Assembly (NCBI GenBank): GCA_024637315.1
Contig: JAGXFH010000061.1
Span: 24,772 to 88,771 of the forward strand
Source of the DNA: Brevirhabdus sp.
GTDB lineage: Bacteria > Pseudomonadota > Alphaproteobacteria > Rhodobacterales > Rhodobacteraceae
Reading direction: 5' to 3'
DNA length: 64,000 bases
The notes under the pieces were generated by a model. The model ran no database searches. It saw only the letters and a program-made list of their open reading frames with translations, and was not told the DNA's origin. Numbering within the stretch: the stretch's first letter is position 1; each line of letters opens with the position of its first letter. Positions 54,972 to 63,893 of this stretch are shown piece after piece. Both the position numbers and the translations under genes were made by a program.

Positions 54972-55276
54972 CAGAGATCTCCCATCACATGCTGGTTGAA
55001 ACCGAAGACCCGGCGCGCACCGGCGATCGGAATCAACTGCACCTCGCGCCGCTGCCCCGGCTCGAACCGCACCGCGGTGCCAGCGGCGATATCGAGGCGC
55101 ATGCCGCGCGCGGCGTCCCGGTCAAAGTCCAGCGCGGCATTGACCTCGCCGAAATGATAATGGCTGCCGACCTGCACCGGGCGGTCGCCGGTGTTGGCGA
55201 CCATCAGCGTGATCGCTTCTCGGTCCTGGTTCAGAACCAGCGTTCCATCGGCGGGGAAGAACTCTCCAGGGATCAT
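54971..55276 (-). CDS. ureB: Urease beta subunit
   Basis: A 101-residue subunit: '[20 protein letters not shown]' and '[20 protein letters not shown]' are the family signatures. UreA and UreB are separate here, as in most bacteria. It starts 9 bp after ureA. Confidence 0.97.
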
Positions 55277-55285
55277 CGGGTTGCC

Positions 55286-55588
55286 TCAGCGAATCGGGTT
55301 GTGGACCGTGACCAGCTTGGTCCCGTCCGGGAAGGTCGCTTCGACCTGGATGTCGTGGATCATCTCGGGCACGCCCTCCATGCAGTCGGCCCGCGAAATC
55401 ACCTGCCCGCCGGCCTCCATCATGTCGGCGACGCTACGACCGTCGCGCGCGCCCTCGACGACGAAGTCGGTGATCAGCGCGATTGCTTCTGGATGATTAA
55501 GTTTCACGCCACGCGCCAGCCGCTTGCGGGCCACCTCGGCGGCCATGGCCACCAGCAGCTTGTCCTTCTCTCTCGGGGTCAGTTGCAT
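55286..55588 (-). CDS. ureA: Urease gamma subunit
   Basis: A 100-residue subunit: '[20 protein letters not shown]', '[20 protein letters not shown]', '[20 protein letters not shown]'. It starts one base after the ureD stop, so D, A and B are translated together. Confidence 0.97.
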   Translation of the reverse strand: MQLTPREKDKLLVAMAAEVARKRLARGVKLNHPEAIALITDFVVEGARDGRSVADMMEAGGQVISRADCMEGVPEMIHDIQVEATFPDGTKLVTVHNPIR

Positions 55589-55589
55589 C

Positions 55590-56480
55590 TCAGATCATCC
55601 AGGTTCGGGGAAGGTCATTCCCGGTCAGGCGGTTCAGGATCGGGATCAGCGACGCGCGCAGGGCAAAGCTGTCGGCCGCAAGCAGGCGCAGAAACAGGAT
55701 GTCGTCGCGCAGCAGGCTCGCGCCGCCGGTCGTGGACAACATGGCGCGCAGAGGAGCGAGTTGCGCCTCTGCATCCGTCGCGATGTAGACAAGCGACACC
55801 ATCGCCCCGGCGCCCCCTGCGATCGTCGGTCGTCCCAAATGCTTCGCGAGATCGCCCGAGAATGTCATCGCATCGAGGAAAACGATCTTGCCGTCACGGC
55901 GGATCTCGATCCGGTCGCGAAAACTGGCCTCGGTCAAGGTCTCTCCCTTCGCCGCGCGGCCAAAGACCAGCGGTTCGGCCAGAAGCAGCGAGGCGGTCGC
56001 GGCCATGTCGACCGACAGGGTCCGGTCGACCGCGCATCCGCGATACAGGATCGTCTCTTGCGGTACCCAGTTCACCCGCGCGCCGTCGGCAAGAGAAATC
56101 CGGTTTTCGATGCGGGCGCGCTCTTCGGGTTGCGCCTGATAGGCGCGTTCGGCCGCCTGGGTCGTAAGGGTCAGTTCTGCGCCACTTTCGGCGCCAAGCG
56201 ACAGGGCAAAAACGTCGCCGCCGGTCACGCCGCCCGCCGTGTTCACCGCCACCGCGTGCAGAGCCGCGGTGCGCTTGCGGGGAAACAGCAGCTTGAGCGA
56301 GCCCGATTGCCGCAAACCGGCGATGTTCGTACCGCGCGCATCGGCCGTAGCCACAAGGTTGGCCCCGCCCCGCGCCCGCGGCGGCACCGAGGCGTTGTGT
56401 AGCGCGAATTTGCAATCAGCGACGGTGATGGCCGTGTCCCTGGGCGACTTCTGGTTGGCCCTCGGCATTCCTCGGTTCAT
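55590..56480 (-). CDS. ureD: Urease accessory protein
   Basis: A 296-residue UreD/UreH scaffold: '[20 protein letters not shown]', '[20 protein letters not shown]', '[20 protein letters not shown]' and '[13 protein letters not shown]'. It binds apo-urease and recruits UreF and UreG. It is the first gene of the operon and diverges from the urea transporter. The ATG at 56480 is used; an ATG four codons in is possible. Confidence 0.93.
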   Translation of the reverse strand: MNRGMPRANQKSPRDTAITVADCKFALHNASVPPRARGGANLVATADARGTNIAGLRQSGSLKLLFPRKRTAALHAVAVNTAGGVTGGDVFALSLGAESGAELTLTTQAAERAYQAQPEERARIENRISLADGARVNWVPQETILYRGCAVDRTLSVDMAATASLLLAEPLVFGRAAKGETLTEASFRDRIEIRRDGKIVFLDAMTFSGDLAKHLGRPTIAGGAGAMVSLVYIATDAEAQLAPLRAMLSTTGGASLLRDDILFLRLLAADSFALRASLIPILNRLTGNDLPRTWMI

Positions 56481-56816
56481 GGCCTTTGTGCCAGCCCTAA
56501 CGCCATTCCAGTCCCCAAGACGAAGGATTTAGCCTATGGTTTAGGCGTCCGATGTGACATTTGCCCATTAATTGGGCAAGCGCACTGGCCCGGAAGGTTT
56601 TCCGCAGCCGCGCGATTGCCATCCATGCTGCAATGCAGAATCCATGCAGTGCCCGCCGGGAACAAGATCTGAGGAGTGGGGGGTGTGTGACGACCAGTTG
56701 AATTGGACCTCATCCTGGCCGCCACACGGATCGCAACATGAAGCTGCGAGGCAGAGGTATGGAATTCGGCGCTCTCGCGCAAGGAATTTCACGGCTCGCC
56801 TCGCGAGGAGAAACGC
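56481..56816. promoter_or_regulatory. Divergent control region of the urease and urea-transport operons
   Basis: No gene is seen. It contains GCCTA/TAGGC (56532-56546), the inverted repeat TTGCCCA/TGGGCAA (56561-56579), and the palindrome CTGCAATGCAG (56628-56638) flanked by two ATCCATGC repeats. These are candidate nitrogen- or urea-responsive sites. No sigma-54 -24/-12 promoter was recognised. Confidence 0.5.
56561..56579. promoter_or_regulatory. Inverted repeat TTGCCCA-N5-TGGGCAA
   Basis: Perfect 7-bp arms with centre TTAAT, about 80 bp upstream of ureD and 240 bp upstream of urtA. It could be an operator serving both directions. Confidence 0.5.
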
Positions 56817-58097
56817 ATGAATTTTCTGAAAATCGTACTCGCCGGCACGGCGGCCGCTGCTGCTCTGTCAACGTCTGCACTGGCGGCAGACTGCCCGATC
56901 AAAGTGGGTGTGCTGCACTCTCTTTCCGGCACGATGGCCATTTCCGAGACCACGCTGAAAGACACGATGCTGATGCTGATCGACGAGCAGAATGCCAAGG
57001 GCGGCGTGCTCGACTGTCAATTGGAAGCCGTCGTTGTCGACCCGGCCTCCGACTGGCCGCTCTTCGCCGAAAAGGCGCGTGAACTGCTGACGGTGCACAA
57101 TGTCGATGTGATCTTCGGTAACTGGACCAGCGTGTCGCGCAAATCGGTGTTGCCGGTCATCGAGGAACTGAACGGCCTGCTGTTCTACCCGGTGCAATAT
57201 GAAGGCGAGGAAAGCTCGAAGAACGTATTCTATACCGGCGCCGCGCCGAACCAGCAGGCGATCCCGGCCACCGACTATTTCCTTGAGGAACTGGGCGTCG
57301 AGAAGTTCGCACTTCTGGGCACCGATTACGTCTATCCGCGCACCACGAACAACATTCTCGAGGCTTATCTGCAGCAAAAGGGAATCGCGGCGGACGACAT
57401 TTTTGTCAACTACACGCCGTTCGGCCATTCTGACTGGTCCAAGATCGTCGCCGACGTGGTTGCGCTTGGGGCCGATGGCAAGAAGGTCGGCGTTATCAGC
57501 ACAATCAACGGCGATGCGAATATCGGGTTCTACAAGGAACTGGCCGCGGCCGGCATCAATGCCGACGACATTCCGGTAGTGGCGTTCTCGGTCGGCGAGG
57601 AAGAGCTTTCCGGCCTCGACACCTCGAACCTCGTCGGGCATCTCGCCGCGTGGAACTACTTCCAGTCCGCGGAAGACGAGGCCAACGAAGCGTTCGTCGT
57701 CAAGTGGAAGGAACTGATGGGCGAGGATCGCGTCACCAACGACCCGATGGAAGCGCATTACATCGGCTTCAACATGTGGGTGAATGCCGCCACCGAGGCC
57801 GGCACCACCGAAGTCGACGCCGTGCGCGCCGCCATGTACGGTCAGGAATTTCCCAACCTGACCGGTGGAACGGCCGTGATGCTGCCCAACCATCACCTGG
57901 CCAAGCCGGTGCTGATCGGCGAGATCCAGGCTGACGGTCAATTCGACATCATCAGTCAGACCGAAGAGGTCGCGGGCGATGCGTGGACCGACTATCTGCC
58001 GGAATCGGCGGTTCTGACCTCGGATTGGAAGGATCTTGGTTGCGGCATGTACAACACCGAGACCAAGACCTGCGTCCAGACCCTGTCGAACTACTGA
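56817..58097 (+). CDS. urtA: Urea ABC transporter substrate-binding protein
   Basis: A 426-residue periplasmic protein with a Sec signal peptide to 'TSALAA' (about residue 23). The family pattern is clear: 'IKVGVLHSLSGTMAISETTL', 'DPASDWPLFAEKARELL', 'NGLLFYPVQYEGEESSKNVF' and 'GDANIGFYKELAAAGINADD'. It binds urea for the UrtBCDE importer. A good GAGGAGAAACGC site precedes ATG 56817. It is divergent from ureD, and a hairpin separates it from urtB. Confidence 0.96.
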   Translation: MNFLKIVLAGTAAAAALSTSALAADCPIKVGVLHSLSGTMAISETTLKDTMLMLIDEQNAKGGVLDCQLEAVVVDPASDWPLFAEKARELLTVHNVDVIFGNWTSVSRKSVLPVIEELNGLLFYPVQYEGEESSKNVFYTGAAPNQQAIPATDYFLEELGVEKFALLGTDYVYPRTTNNILEAYLQQKGIAADDIFVNYTPFGHSDWSKIVADVVALGADGKKVGVISTINGDANIGFYKELAAAGINADDIPVVAFSVGEEELSGLDTSNLVGHLAAWNYFQSAEDEANEAFVVKWKELMGEDRVTNDPMEAHYIGFNMWVNAATEAGTTEVDAVRAAMYGQEFPNLTGGTAVMLPNHHLAKPVLIGEIQADGQFDIISQTEEVAGDAWTDYLPESAVLTSDWKDLGCGMYNTETKTCVQTLSNY

Positions 58098-58115
58098 TCG
58101 GCACACCGACCACCC

Positions 58116-58139
58116 GGAAAGGGCGTCAGCGCCCTTTCC
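58116..58139 (+). terminator. Intercistronic hairpin between urtA and urtB
   Basis: Perfect 10-bp stem GGAAAGGGCG / CGCCCTTTCC with loop TCAG. Such hairpins often lower expression of membrane genes relative to the binding protein. Confidence 0.7.
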
Positions 58140-58162
58140 CGTTTCGGGGGACCTTCCACCAC

Positions 58163-60118
58163 ATGATCCGCTCCATACTGGCCAGCCTGGCGTTTCTTGC
58201 CTCCACAATCACGGCCATTGCGCAAGCCGGTCCGATGCAGGACGTGCTTCAGGAACACGCCGACATCATAATCGAGAGTTCCCGAACCAGCATCGCCCCG
58301 GCGATCGCCGCCATTGCAGATAGCCGACTGCCCCAGGCGCAGGACGTGTTGCAGGCCTGGCAGGCCAAGGAGATGTGGCAGCGCCCGTCGGACGGGCTGT
58401 TCTTTCGCGGCGAGCAGATGGACGGCAAGATCATCCGGCTTACCGATTTCGACAGCGGCGAACCGGCGGGCGAAGCTCCGAGTTCGGAACTGGAGCAGAT
58501 CAAGCCGAACAGCGGCATTCGCGCGTTGATCGCCATCGCGCTGGTGCAATTCCAGCTTTCCGACCCCGACCCCGCCAAACGCGCCGATGCCCTGATCTCG
58601 ATCGAGCGCGACCCGAAATCCGCCGCGCTTGCGCCCCTCCGCGCCTCGATCGAGGGCGAAACCGACGCGGTCCTGCGGGCCAAGAAACTGCGGCTGGAGC
58701 GGCTTCTGACCATTGCCTTCGACGAGACTGAGGCGGCCCGTATTGCCGCGATCGAGGCAATGTCCACTGATCTCGGTGTCGATGTGCGGGCCACGCTGAA
58801 CCCTCTGGTGGTCAGCACACTGAGGGTTTTCGAGGACGAGATCCCTGCATCACTGAACGTCGCGCGTATCCTTGCGCCCGGCAGCGATGCGCTGCCGGAA
58901 GCGCAGGCCTATGAGCTGCTGGTCGCCGAGGATCTTGCCCCGGCGCGGATCGGCGCGGATCATATCCGCGAAACCTTGGCGGCCAATATCGACGCCGGAT
59001 CGGTGGCCGGTGTTGCGGTGGCGCAGTTGGGTTCAGAGGCGGCGCGTGGCCGCGCCTATGCCGCGCTCGTCGCGGCCGACAAGGCGGCGCCGATGCTGTC
59101 CGAGGAAGAGGTCGGGGCGCTTCTGGACGCGCACCAATTCGCCGAGATCTACCGCGAACCCTCCGCTGCCGTCACCACAGCCGCCAGCAAGGTCCTGACC
59201 CGGATCGAGATGCGGGTCGGGCTCAACCAGGCCATAGATCTGTCGCTGGACGCGCTGTCGCTGGCCTCGATCTATTTTCTCGCCGCGATCGGGCTGGCGA
59301 TCACCTTCGGGGTTATGGGCGTGATCAACATGGCGCATGGCGAATTCATCATGATGGGCGCCTATACCGGCTACGCGGTACAGCAGATCATCCCGAACCA
59401 CACTGCCTCGATCCTGGTGGCGATCCCGCTGGCCTTCGCCGTCACCTTCGCCGCCGGCGTGGCGATGGAACGGCTGGTGATCCGCTGGCTTTACAACCGC
59501 CCGCTGGAGACCCTGCTGGCGACATTCGGCATCTCCATCGCCCTGCAGCAGCTGGCCAAGAACATCTTCGGCACCCAGGCGCGGCCGCTGACCTCACCCG
59601 ACTGGCTGAACGGCGCCTGGGTGGTCAACGATATCGTCTCGATCAGCTATATCCGCATCGCGATCTTTTTCCTTGCGCTGATCTTCCTCGGCGTCTTCCT
59701 GTTCATCATGCGGCGCACCCGGCTGGGGCTGGAAACGCGGGCCGTCACCCAGAACCGGCGGATGGCGGCGTCGATGGGGATCAATCCCAACCGGGTGAAC
59801 ATGCTGACCTTTGGCCTCGGCTCGGGCATCGCGGGGATCGCCGGCGTGGCCATCGGGCTGTTTGCCAAGGTCACTTCCGAAATGGGAACCGACTATATCG
59901 TGCAAAGCTTCATGACCGTGGTCGTCGGCGGCGTCGGCAATGTCTTTGGCACGCTTGCGGGCGCCGCGATGATCGGGTTTCTGCAAAAGGGTATCGAGTG
60001 GTTCAACCCCTCGAATACGCTCGCCGCCCAGACATACATGATCGTTTTCATAATCCTGTTCATCCAGATCCGGCCCCGCGGAATCGTCGCGCTTCGGGGC
60101 CGTGCGGCGGGGGATTGA
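58163..60118 (+). CDS. urtB: Urea ABC transporter permease UrtB
   Basis: A 651-residue permease. It begins with a signal peptide ('ILASLAFLASTITAIAQA') and an N-terminal region of about 340 residues rich in helical repeat-like segments, probably periplasmic. The LivH-type membrane domain follows from about residue 355 ('ITFGVMGVINMAHGEFIMMG', 'LETLLATFGISIALQQLAKN', 'FMTVVVGGVGNVFGTLAGAA'). UrtB proteins of proteobacteria carry this extension, and here it is long. ATG 58163 opens the signal peptide. Confidence 0.93.
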   Translation: MIRSILASLAFLASTITAIAQAGPMQDVLQEHADIIIESSRTSIAPAIAAIADSRLPQAQDVLQAWQAKEMWQRPSDGLFFRGEQMDGKIIRLTDFDSGEPAGEAPSSELEQIKPNSGIRALIAIALVQFQLSDPDPAKRADALISIERDPKSAALAPLRASIEGETDAVLRAKKLRLERLLTIAFDETEAARIAAIEAMSTDLGVDVRATLNPLVVSTLRVFEDEIPASLNVARILAPGSDALPEAQAYELLVAEDLAPARIGADHIRETLAANIDAGSVAGVAVAQLGSEAARGRAYAALVAADKAAPMLSEEEVGALLDAHQFAEIYREPSAAVTTAASKVLTRIEMRVGLNQAIDLSLDALSLASIYFLAAIGLAITFGVMGVINMAHGEFIMMGAYTGYAVQQIIPNHTASILVAIPLAFAVTFAAGVAMERLVIRWLYNRPLETLLATFGISIALQQLAKNIFGTQARPLTSPDWLNGAWVVNDIVSISYIRIAIFFLALIFLGVFLFIMRRTRLGLETRAVTQNRRMAASMGINPNRVNMLTFGLGSGIAGIAGVAIGLFAKVTSEMGTDYIVQSFMTVVVGGVGNVFGTLAGAAMIGFLQKGIEWFNPSNTLAAQTYMIVFIILFIQIRPRGIVALRGRAAGD

Positions 60119-60121
60119 ACG

Positions 60122-61354
60122 ATGCAAAGAACATTCATTTACCGAAACCCATCCTTGCTGATCTTTCTGTGCGGCCTCGCACTGTTCACGCTCGCCGTCA
60201 CCGTCTTCTCCGAGGCTTTCGGCGCCGGATTCATCTCGACCTCCTTTGTCAAGACACTGGGCAAGACGCTGTGTCTCTGCCTCGTCGCCATCGCCATGGA
60301 TCTGGTCTGGGGCTATTGCGGCATCCTCTCGCTTGGCCATTTCGCGTTTTTCGGGCTGGGCGGCTACATGATTGGCATGTGGCTGATGTACGAACGCACC
60401 CGTGAAATCGTCGCGGGCGCGATGGCCGAAGCGACGATTCCACCGACCGACGCCGAGATCGTCGCCGCCATCGGCAACCAGATCTTCGGTGTCGTCGGTG
60501 CCAGCGAGTTTCCTGTGATCTGGGTCTTTGCCGACAGCCTTGCCATCCAGCTGGCACTGGTGGTGCTGGTGCCCGGAGTGCTGGCGCTGGTCTTCGGCTG
60601 GCTGGCGTTCCGCAGCCGTGTGACGGGTGTGTATCTTTCGATCCTGACGCAGGCGATGACGCTGGCACTGGCGCTTTATCTGTTCCAGAACGACAGCGGG
60701 CTGCGCGGAAATAACGGTCTGTCGGGATTGCAGAACATCCCCGGCCTCGACCATCTGCCGCAATCGGTGGTCTCGGTCTGGTTTCTCTGGGCCTCTGCGG
60801 TGGCGCTGGGGCTCGGCTATCTGCTCGCCACCTGGCTGGTCAGCGGCAAATTCGGCTCGGTGATCCGCGGTATCCGCGACAATGAAAACCGGGTACGGTT
60901 CCTCGGCTACTCGGTTGAGGGTTACAAGCTGGCCGTTTTCACCCTGACTGCCTGCATGGCGGGGATCGCAGGTGCGCTCTATTACCCTCAGGCTGGCATC
61001 ATCAACCCGGCAGAGATTTCGCCCATCGCCTCGATCTACCTCGCCGTCTGGGTCGCCATCGGCGGGCGGGGCCGGATCTATGGCGCGGTCATCGGCGCCA
61101 CATTCGTCAGCCTGGTGTCGAGCTGGTTCACCGGCGGGCAGGCACCGGATATCGACCTGGGGTTCTACACCATCAACTGGGTGGATTGGTGGCTGATCGT
61201 GCTGGGCCTGTCTTTCGTTCTCGTCACGCTTTTCGCGCCGAAGGGCATCGGCGGGTTGGTCGATCTCTGGACGCAGCGGCGCAGCCCCGACCGACACGGC
61301 GCCGATCTTGGCCCCGATCCCGGCGCGTTGCGCGAACAGGAGGCTTTGGAATGA
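60122..61354 (+). CDS. urtC: Urea ABC transporter permease UrtC
   Basis: A 410-residue LivM-type permease with about ten membrane segments: 'MDLVWGYCGILSLGHFAFFG', 'NENRVRFLGYSVEGYKLAVF', 'AVWVAIGGRGRIYGAVIGAT'. It pairs with UrtB to form the channel. It starts 3 bp after urtB and overlaps urtD by ATGA. Confidence 0.95.
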   Translation: MQRTFIYRNPSLLIFLCGLALFTLAVTVFSEAFGAGFISTSFVKTLGKTLCLCLVAIAMDLVWGYCGILSLGHFAFFGLGGYMIGMWLMYERTREIVAGAMAEATIPPTDAEIVAAIGNQIFGVVGASEFPVIWVFADSLAIQLALVVLVPGVLALVFGWLAFRSRVTGVYLSILTQAMTLALALYLFQNDSGLRGNNGLSGLQNIPGLDHLPQSVVSVWFLWASAVALGLGYLLATWLVSGKFGSVIRGIRDNENRVRFLGYSVEGYKLAVFTLTACMAGIAGALYYPQAGIINPAEISPIASIYLAVWVAIGGRGRIYGAVIGATFVSLVSSWFTGGQAPDIDLGFYTINWVDWWLIVLGLSFVLVTLFAPKGIGGLVDLWTQRRSPDRHGADLGPDPGALREQEALE

Positions 61355-62091
61355 GCACGCTTCTCGAGGTCTCCGGCGTTTCGGTCACTTTCGACGGGTT
61401 CCGCGCGATCAACAATCTCAGCTTTCAGATCGGCGATGCCGAGATGCGTGCCATCATCGGGCCAAATGGTGCGGGCAAGACCACCTTCATGGACATTGTC
61501 TCCGGCAAGACGAAACCTGACGAGGGCCGCATCCTCTGGGGTGGCATGAACCGATCCTTGCTGGGACTGTCAGAGGCGAAGATCGCGCGCGCCGGGATTG
61601 GCCGGAAGTTCCAGAAACCCACGGTGTTCGAGGATCAGACCGTCCGCGAGAACCTGCTGATGTCGCTCAAGGCAGAGCGTCGTGTGCTGGCGGTTCTCTT
61701 TCACCGACCGGCGCCCGGCGAACTGCACCAGATCGAGGAACTGGCTGAAGAGATCGGCTTGCACGACCATCTCGACCGGAAGTCAGGCGAACTCAGCCAC
61801 GGCCAGAAGCAATGGCTGGAAATTGGCATGCTACTGGCGCAGGAACCGCGGCTTCTGCTGGTGGACGAACCCGCCGCCGGCATGTCTCCGGAAGAACGCG
61901 AGCATACCACCCGTATTCTGGTCGAGGCCGCCCGAACGCGGGCGGTCTTGGTCGTCGAGCATGACATGGAGTTTGTCCGCCGGCTGAACTGTCGTGTCAC
62001 CGTTCTGCATGAAGGGTCGGTTCTGGCCGAGGGCAGCCTTGATCATGTCACGGCGAACCAGAAAGTCATCGATGTCTATCTGGGGCGCTGA
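61351..62091 (+). CDS. urtD: Urea ABC transporter ATP-binding protein UrtD
   Basis: A 246-residue LivG-type ATPase: Walker A 'GPNGAGKTTFMD', 'GIGRKFQKPTVFEDQTVREN' (the Q-loop variant typical of UrtD), signature 'LSHGQKQWLEIGMLL', Walker B 'LLLVDEPAAGMSPEE'. The signature LSHGQ is the UrtD form of LSGGQ. ATG 61351 lies in the urtC stop. Confidence 0.95.
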   Translation: MSTLLEVSGVSVTFDGFRAINNLSFQIGDAEMRAIIGPNGAGKTTFMDIVSGKTKPDEGRILWGGMNRSLLGLSEAKIARAGIGRKFQKPTVFEDQTVRENLLMSLKAERRVLAVLFHRPAPGELHQIEELAEEIGLHDHLDRKSGELSHGQKQWLEIGMLLAQEPRLLLVDEPAAGMSPEEREHTTRILVEAARTRAVLVVEHDMEFVRRLNCRVTVLHEGSVLAEGSLDHVTANQKVIDVYLGR

Positions 62092-62094
62092 TCC

Positions 62095-62790
62095 ATGCTG
62101 ACTGTCGAAAACCTGACCCTGCACTACGGACATTCGCAGATCCTGAACGGCATCTCGCTGGAGGCGCAGCGCGGTCAGATCACCTGCGTCTTGGGCACCA
62201 ACGGCGTCGGCAAGACCAGCCTGATGAAAGCCATCTCGGGAACGCATCCCCGCTCGGGTGGAACCCTGACGCTTGACGGTGAAGCCTTGCGCCCACTCCC
62301 TGCGCACTTGATGGCCCAAAAGGGCGTCGGCTACGTGCCGCAGGGCCGCGAAATCTTTCCTCTGCTCAGCGTACGAGAAAATCTCGAAACGGGATTCAAC
62401 TGCCTGCCTGCCGGAAAGCGTCTTGTACCCGAAGAAATCCTGGATCTGTTTCCGGTGTTGAAAGATATGCAGAACCGGCGCGGCGGCGATCTTTCGGGTG
62501 GTCAGCAGCAGCAGCTTGCCATCGCTCGGGCTCTGATCACTCGTCCCCGGCTTCTCTTGCTCGACGAACCGACCGAGGGCATCCAGCCCAACATCATCCA
62601 ACAAATCGGTGACGTGATCGGGCAACTTCGTGACCAGGGAGAGATGGCGATCATATTGGTCGAACAATTCTTCGATTTCGCCTACGGGATTGCTGACCAA
62701 TTCTGCGTCTTGCGACGCGGCAAGGTGATATCGTCGGGATCCAAATCATCCATTTCGAAAGCAGATCTCTTGAAGGGCGTTTCGGTTTGA
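62095..62790 (+). CDS. urtE: Urea ABC transporter ATP-binding protein UrtE
   Basis: A 231-residue LivF-type ATPase: Walker A 'GTNGVGKTSLMK', Q-loop 'YVPQGREIFPLLSV', signature 'LSGGQQQQLAIARAL', Walker B 'LLLLDEPTEGIQPN', then 'ILVEQFFDFAYGIADQF'. Starts 3 bp after urtD and ends the operon. Confidence 0.95.
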   Translation: MLTVENLTLHYGHSQILNGISLEAQRGQITCVLGTNGVGKTSLMKAISGTHPRSGGTLTLDGEALRPLPAHLMAQKGVGYVPQGREIFPLLSVRENLETGFNCLPAGKRLVPEEILDLFPVLKDMQNRRGGDLSGGQQQQLAIARALITRPRLLLLDEPTEGIQPNIIQQIGDVIGQLRDQGEMAIILVEQFFDFAYGIADQFCVLRRGKVISSGSKSSISKADLLKGVSV

Positions 62791-62946
62791 CCGGTCGCAT
62801 CACCCGCTATGGAGCATGACCCTGCTCTAACCAAAGAGCCATTCCCAAACCCGCGCCCACAGAGATTTCTTCTGGGGAGAAACTGCGGGCGCAAGTTCGG
62901 GAAATACCGACTTCTTCAACAAAGTACTCGTCACAATACAAACACT

Positions 62947-62987
62947 ACTCAGGTCACTCGTTATGCACAACTCAGGTCACTCGCTAT
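62947..62987. repeat. 18-bp direct repeat, 17 of 18 identical
   Basis: ACTCAGGTCACTCGTTAT (62947-62964) and ACTCAGGTCACTCGCTAT (62970-62987), 23 bp apart start to start. Such repeats occur at the ends of some insertion sequences. Confidence 0.7.
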
Positions 62988-63289
62988 ACCGTCATGATAG
63001 GCCACGGGCTGTTCCCGTGACAGTTGTCCTTTGGGTCAGGGTCCCCCCTTTTGAGGCGAGCAAATCATCGAGTTCCGTGGCCATTGATGCGGGGCGGTGT
63101 ACAATCCGTCAGACTTCCGCCCAACAGCGGCCGTGTTCCCGACGCCGGACGGCCATGAGCCGAATCGGACCGCCGACGCAGACCTTCGCGCCAGCGTCGC
63201 TTACTCAATCGCCAGGCCGGCCCCGGGGCATGGTTCCAATATCGTGCACAGGAACGTGATCGTCTCCGGCCAGTGTTGGTGGTAGGCTC

Positions 63290-63310
63290 GCGCCAAGCGC
63301 TGGTTGGCGC
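63290..63310 (+). promoter_or_regulatory. Stem-loop just upstream of the small secreted protein
   Basis: GCGCCAA / TTGGCGC with a 7-base loop, ending 22 bp before ATG 63333. It could affect translation initiation or mRNA stability. Confidence 0.45.
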
Positions 63311-63332
63311 TTGCAACGAAGAGGTATGCGAC

Positions 63333-63569
63333 ATGAAGACACTGATCACGGCCGGATTTTTCGCAATCCTTGCCGGGCCGGCACTGGCCTTCCAGTGCCC
63401 ATCCGATATCGCCGCCATCGATGCCGCGCTCGAGACTGCGAGCCTCAGCGAGGAGCAATTGGCACGAGTGAATGAGCTTCGTATGACCGGTGAGACCGAA
63501 CATGCGGCGGGCAACCATCAAGCCTCGGTCGATGCGCTGGCTGAGGCGAAGGCATTGCTCGGAATCTGA
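63333..63569 (+). CDS. Small secreted protein of unknown function
   Basis: A 78-residue protein with a signal peptide ('MKTLITAGFFAILAGPALAF', cleavage after 'ALA' near residue 19) and a mature part of about 59 residues predicted to form two helices ('IAAIDAALETASL' and 'HQASVDALAEAKALLGI'). Similar short exported proteins occur in Rhodobacteraceae, to my recollection, without known function. A start at ATG 63333 is set by the signal peptide, with CGAAGAGG upstream. Confidence 0.65.
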   Translation: MKTLITAGFFAILAGPALAFQCPSDIAAIDAALETASLSEEQLARVNELRMTGETEHAAGNHQASVDALAEAKALLGI

Positions 63570-63893
63570 TGCTTTAGCCACCTCGGTTGACCGCAGGGCG
63601 GACCCGGCCACTTGTCGGGTGACCTATGATAGGTCCGGGGGCGCAATGCGCCGTGTCCTGGCCCATGAAAGTGCGGCCAGGGGCCTCAGCCGAAGGGTCG
63701 GTATTCCGCGTTATGCGGGTATCCACATAACCCGGAGTATGACCCGGTTCAGTTCGCGCTCGCTCATCAAAATCCATCCCATGCCCGATCTCTCTGCCTG
63801 TTCTGATTGGGGCAGAGTGCGACACTTCTACTTTGCAGATCTGGGACACTTTGACTTTGCGTGGAATCTCAAGGGTCGTTGCGACAGTTTCCG
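63570..63893. other. Insertion-sequence end debris, no gene supported
   Basis: The 324-bp stretch holds the inverted repeat GACCTAT/ATAGGTC (63621-63635) and, near its right end, IS21-like repeats (63821-63860). It ends at the IS30-type transposase stop. Confidence 0.5.
63821..63860. mobile_element. IS21-like terminal repeats
   Basis: GACACTTCTACTTTGC (63821-63836) and GACACTTTGACTTTGC (63845-63860) match at 14 of 16 positions in tandem. Multiple copies of GACACTT...CTTTGC are typical of IS21-family ends, where they bind the transposase. No istA or istB gene is next to them in the window. Confidence 0.5.

Larger units (their letters stand above)
62791..63332. other. Intergenic stretch with direct repeats and a hairpin, no gene supported
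   Basis: After urtE no coding pattern is seen until the small secreted protein at 63333. The stretch holds an 18-bp direct repeat (62947-62987) and a stem-loop at 63290-63310. It may be insertion-element debris; no terminator with a U-tract follows urtE. Confidence 0.5.

Noticed and set aside
59594..61297. 567-codon minus-strand frame opposite urtB and urtC
   Set aside because: No motif is seen; the plus strand carries conserved permeases with coupled starts.
62947..62987. Start of a CRISPR array
   Set aside because: There are only two repeat copies separated by a 5-bp gap, with no spacers and no cas genes.
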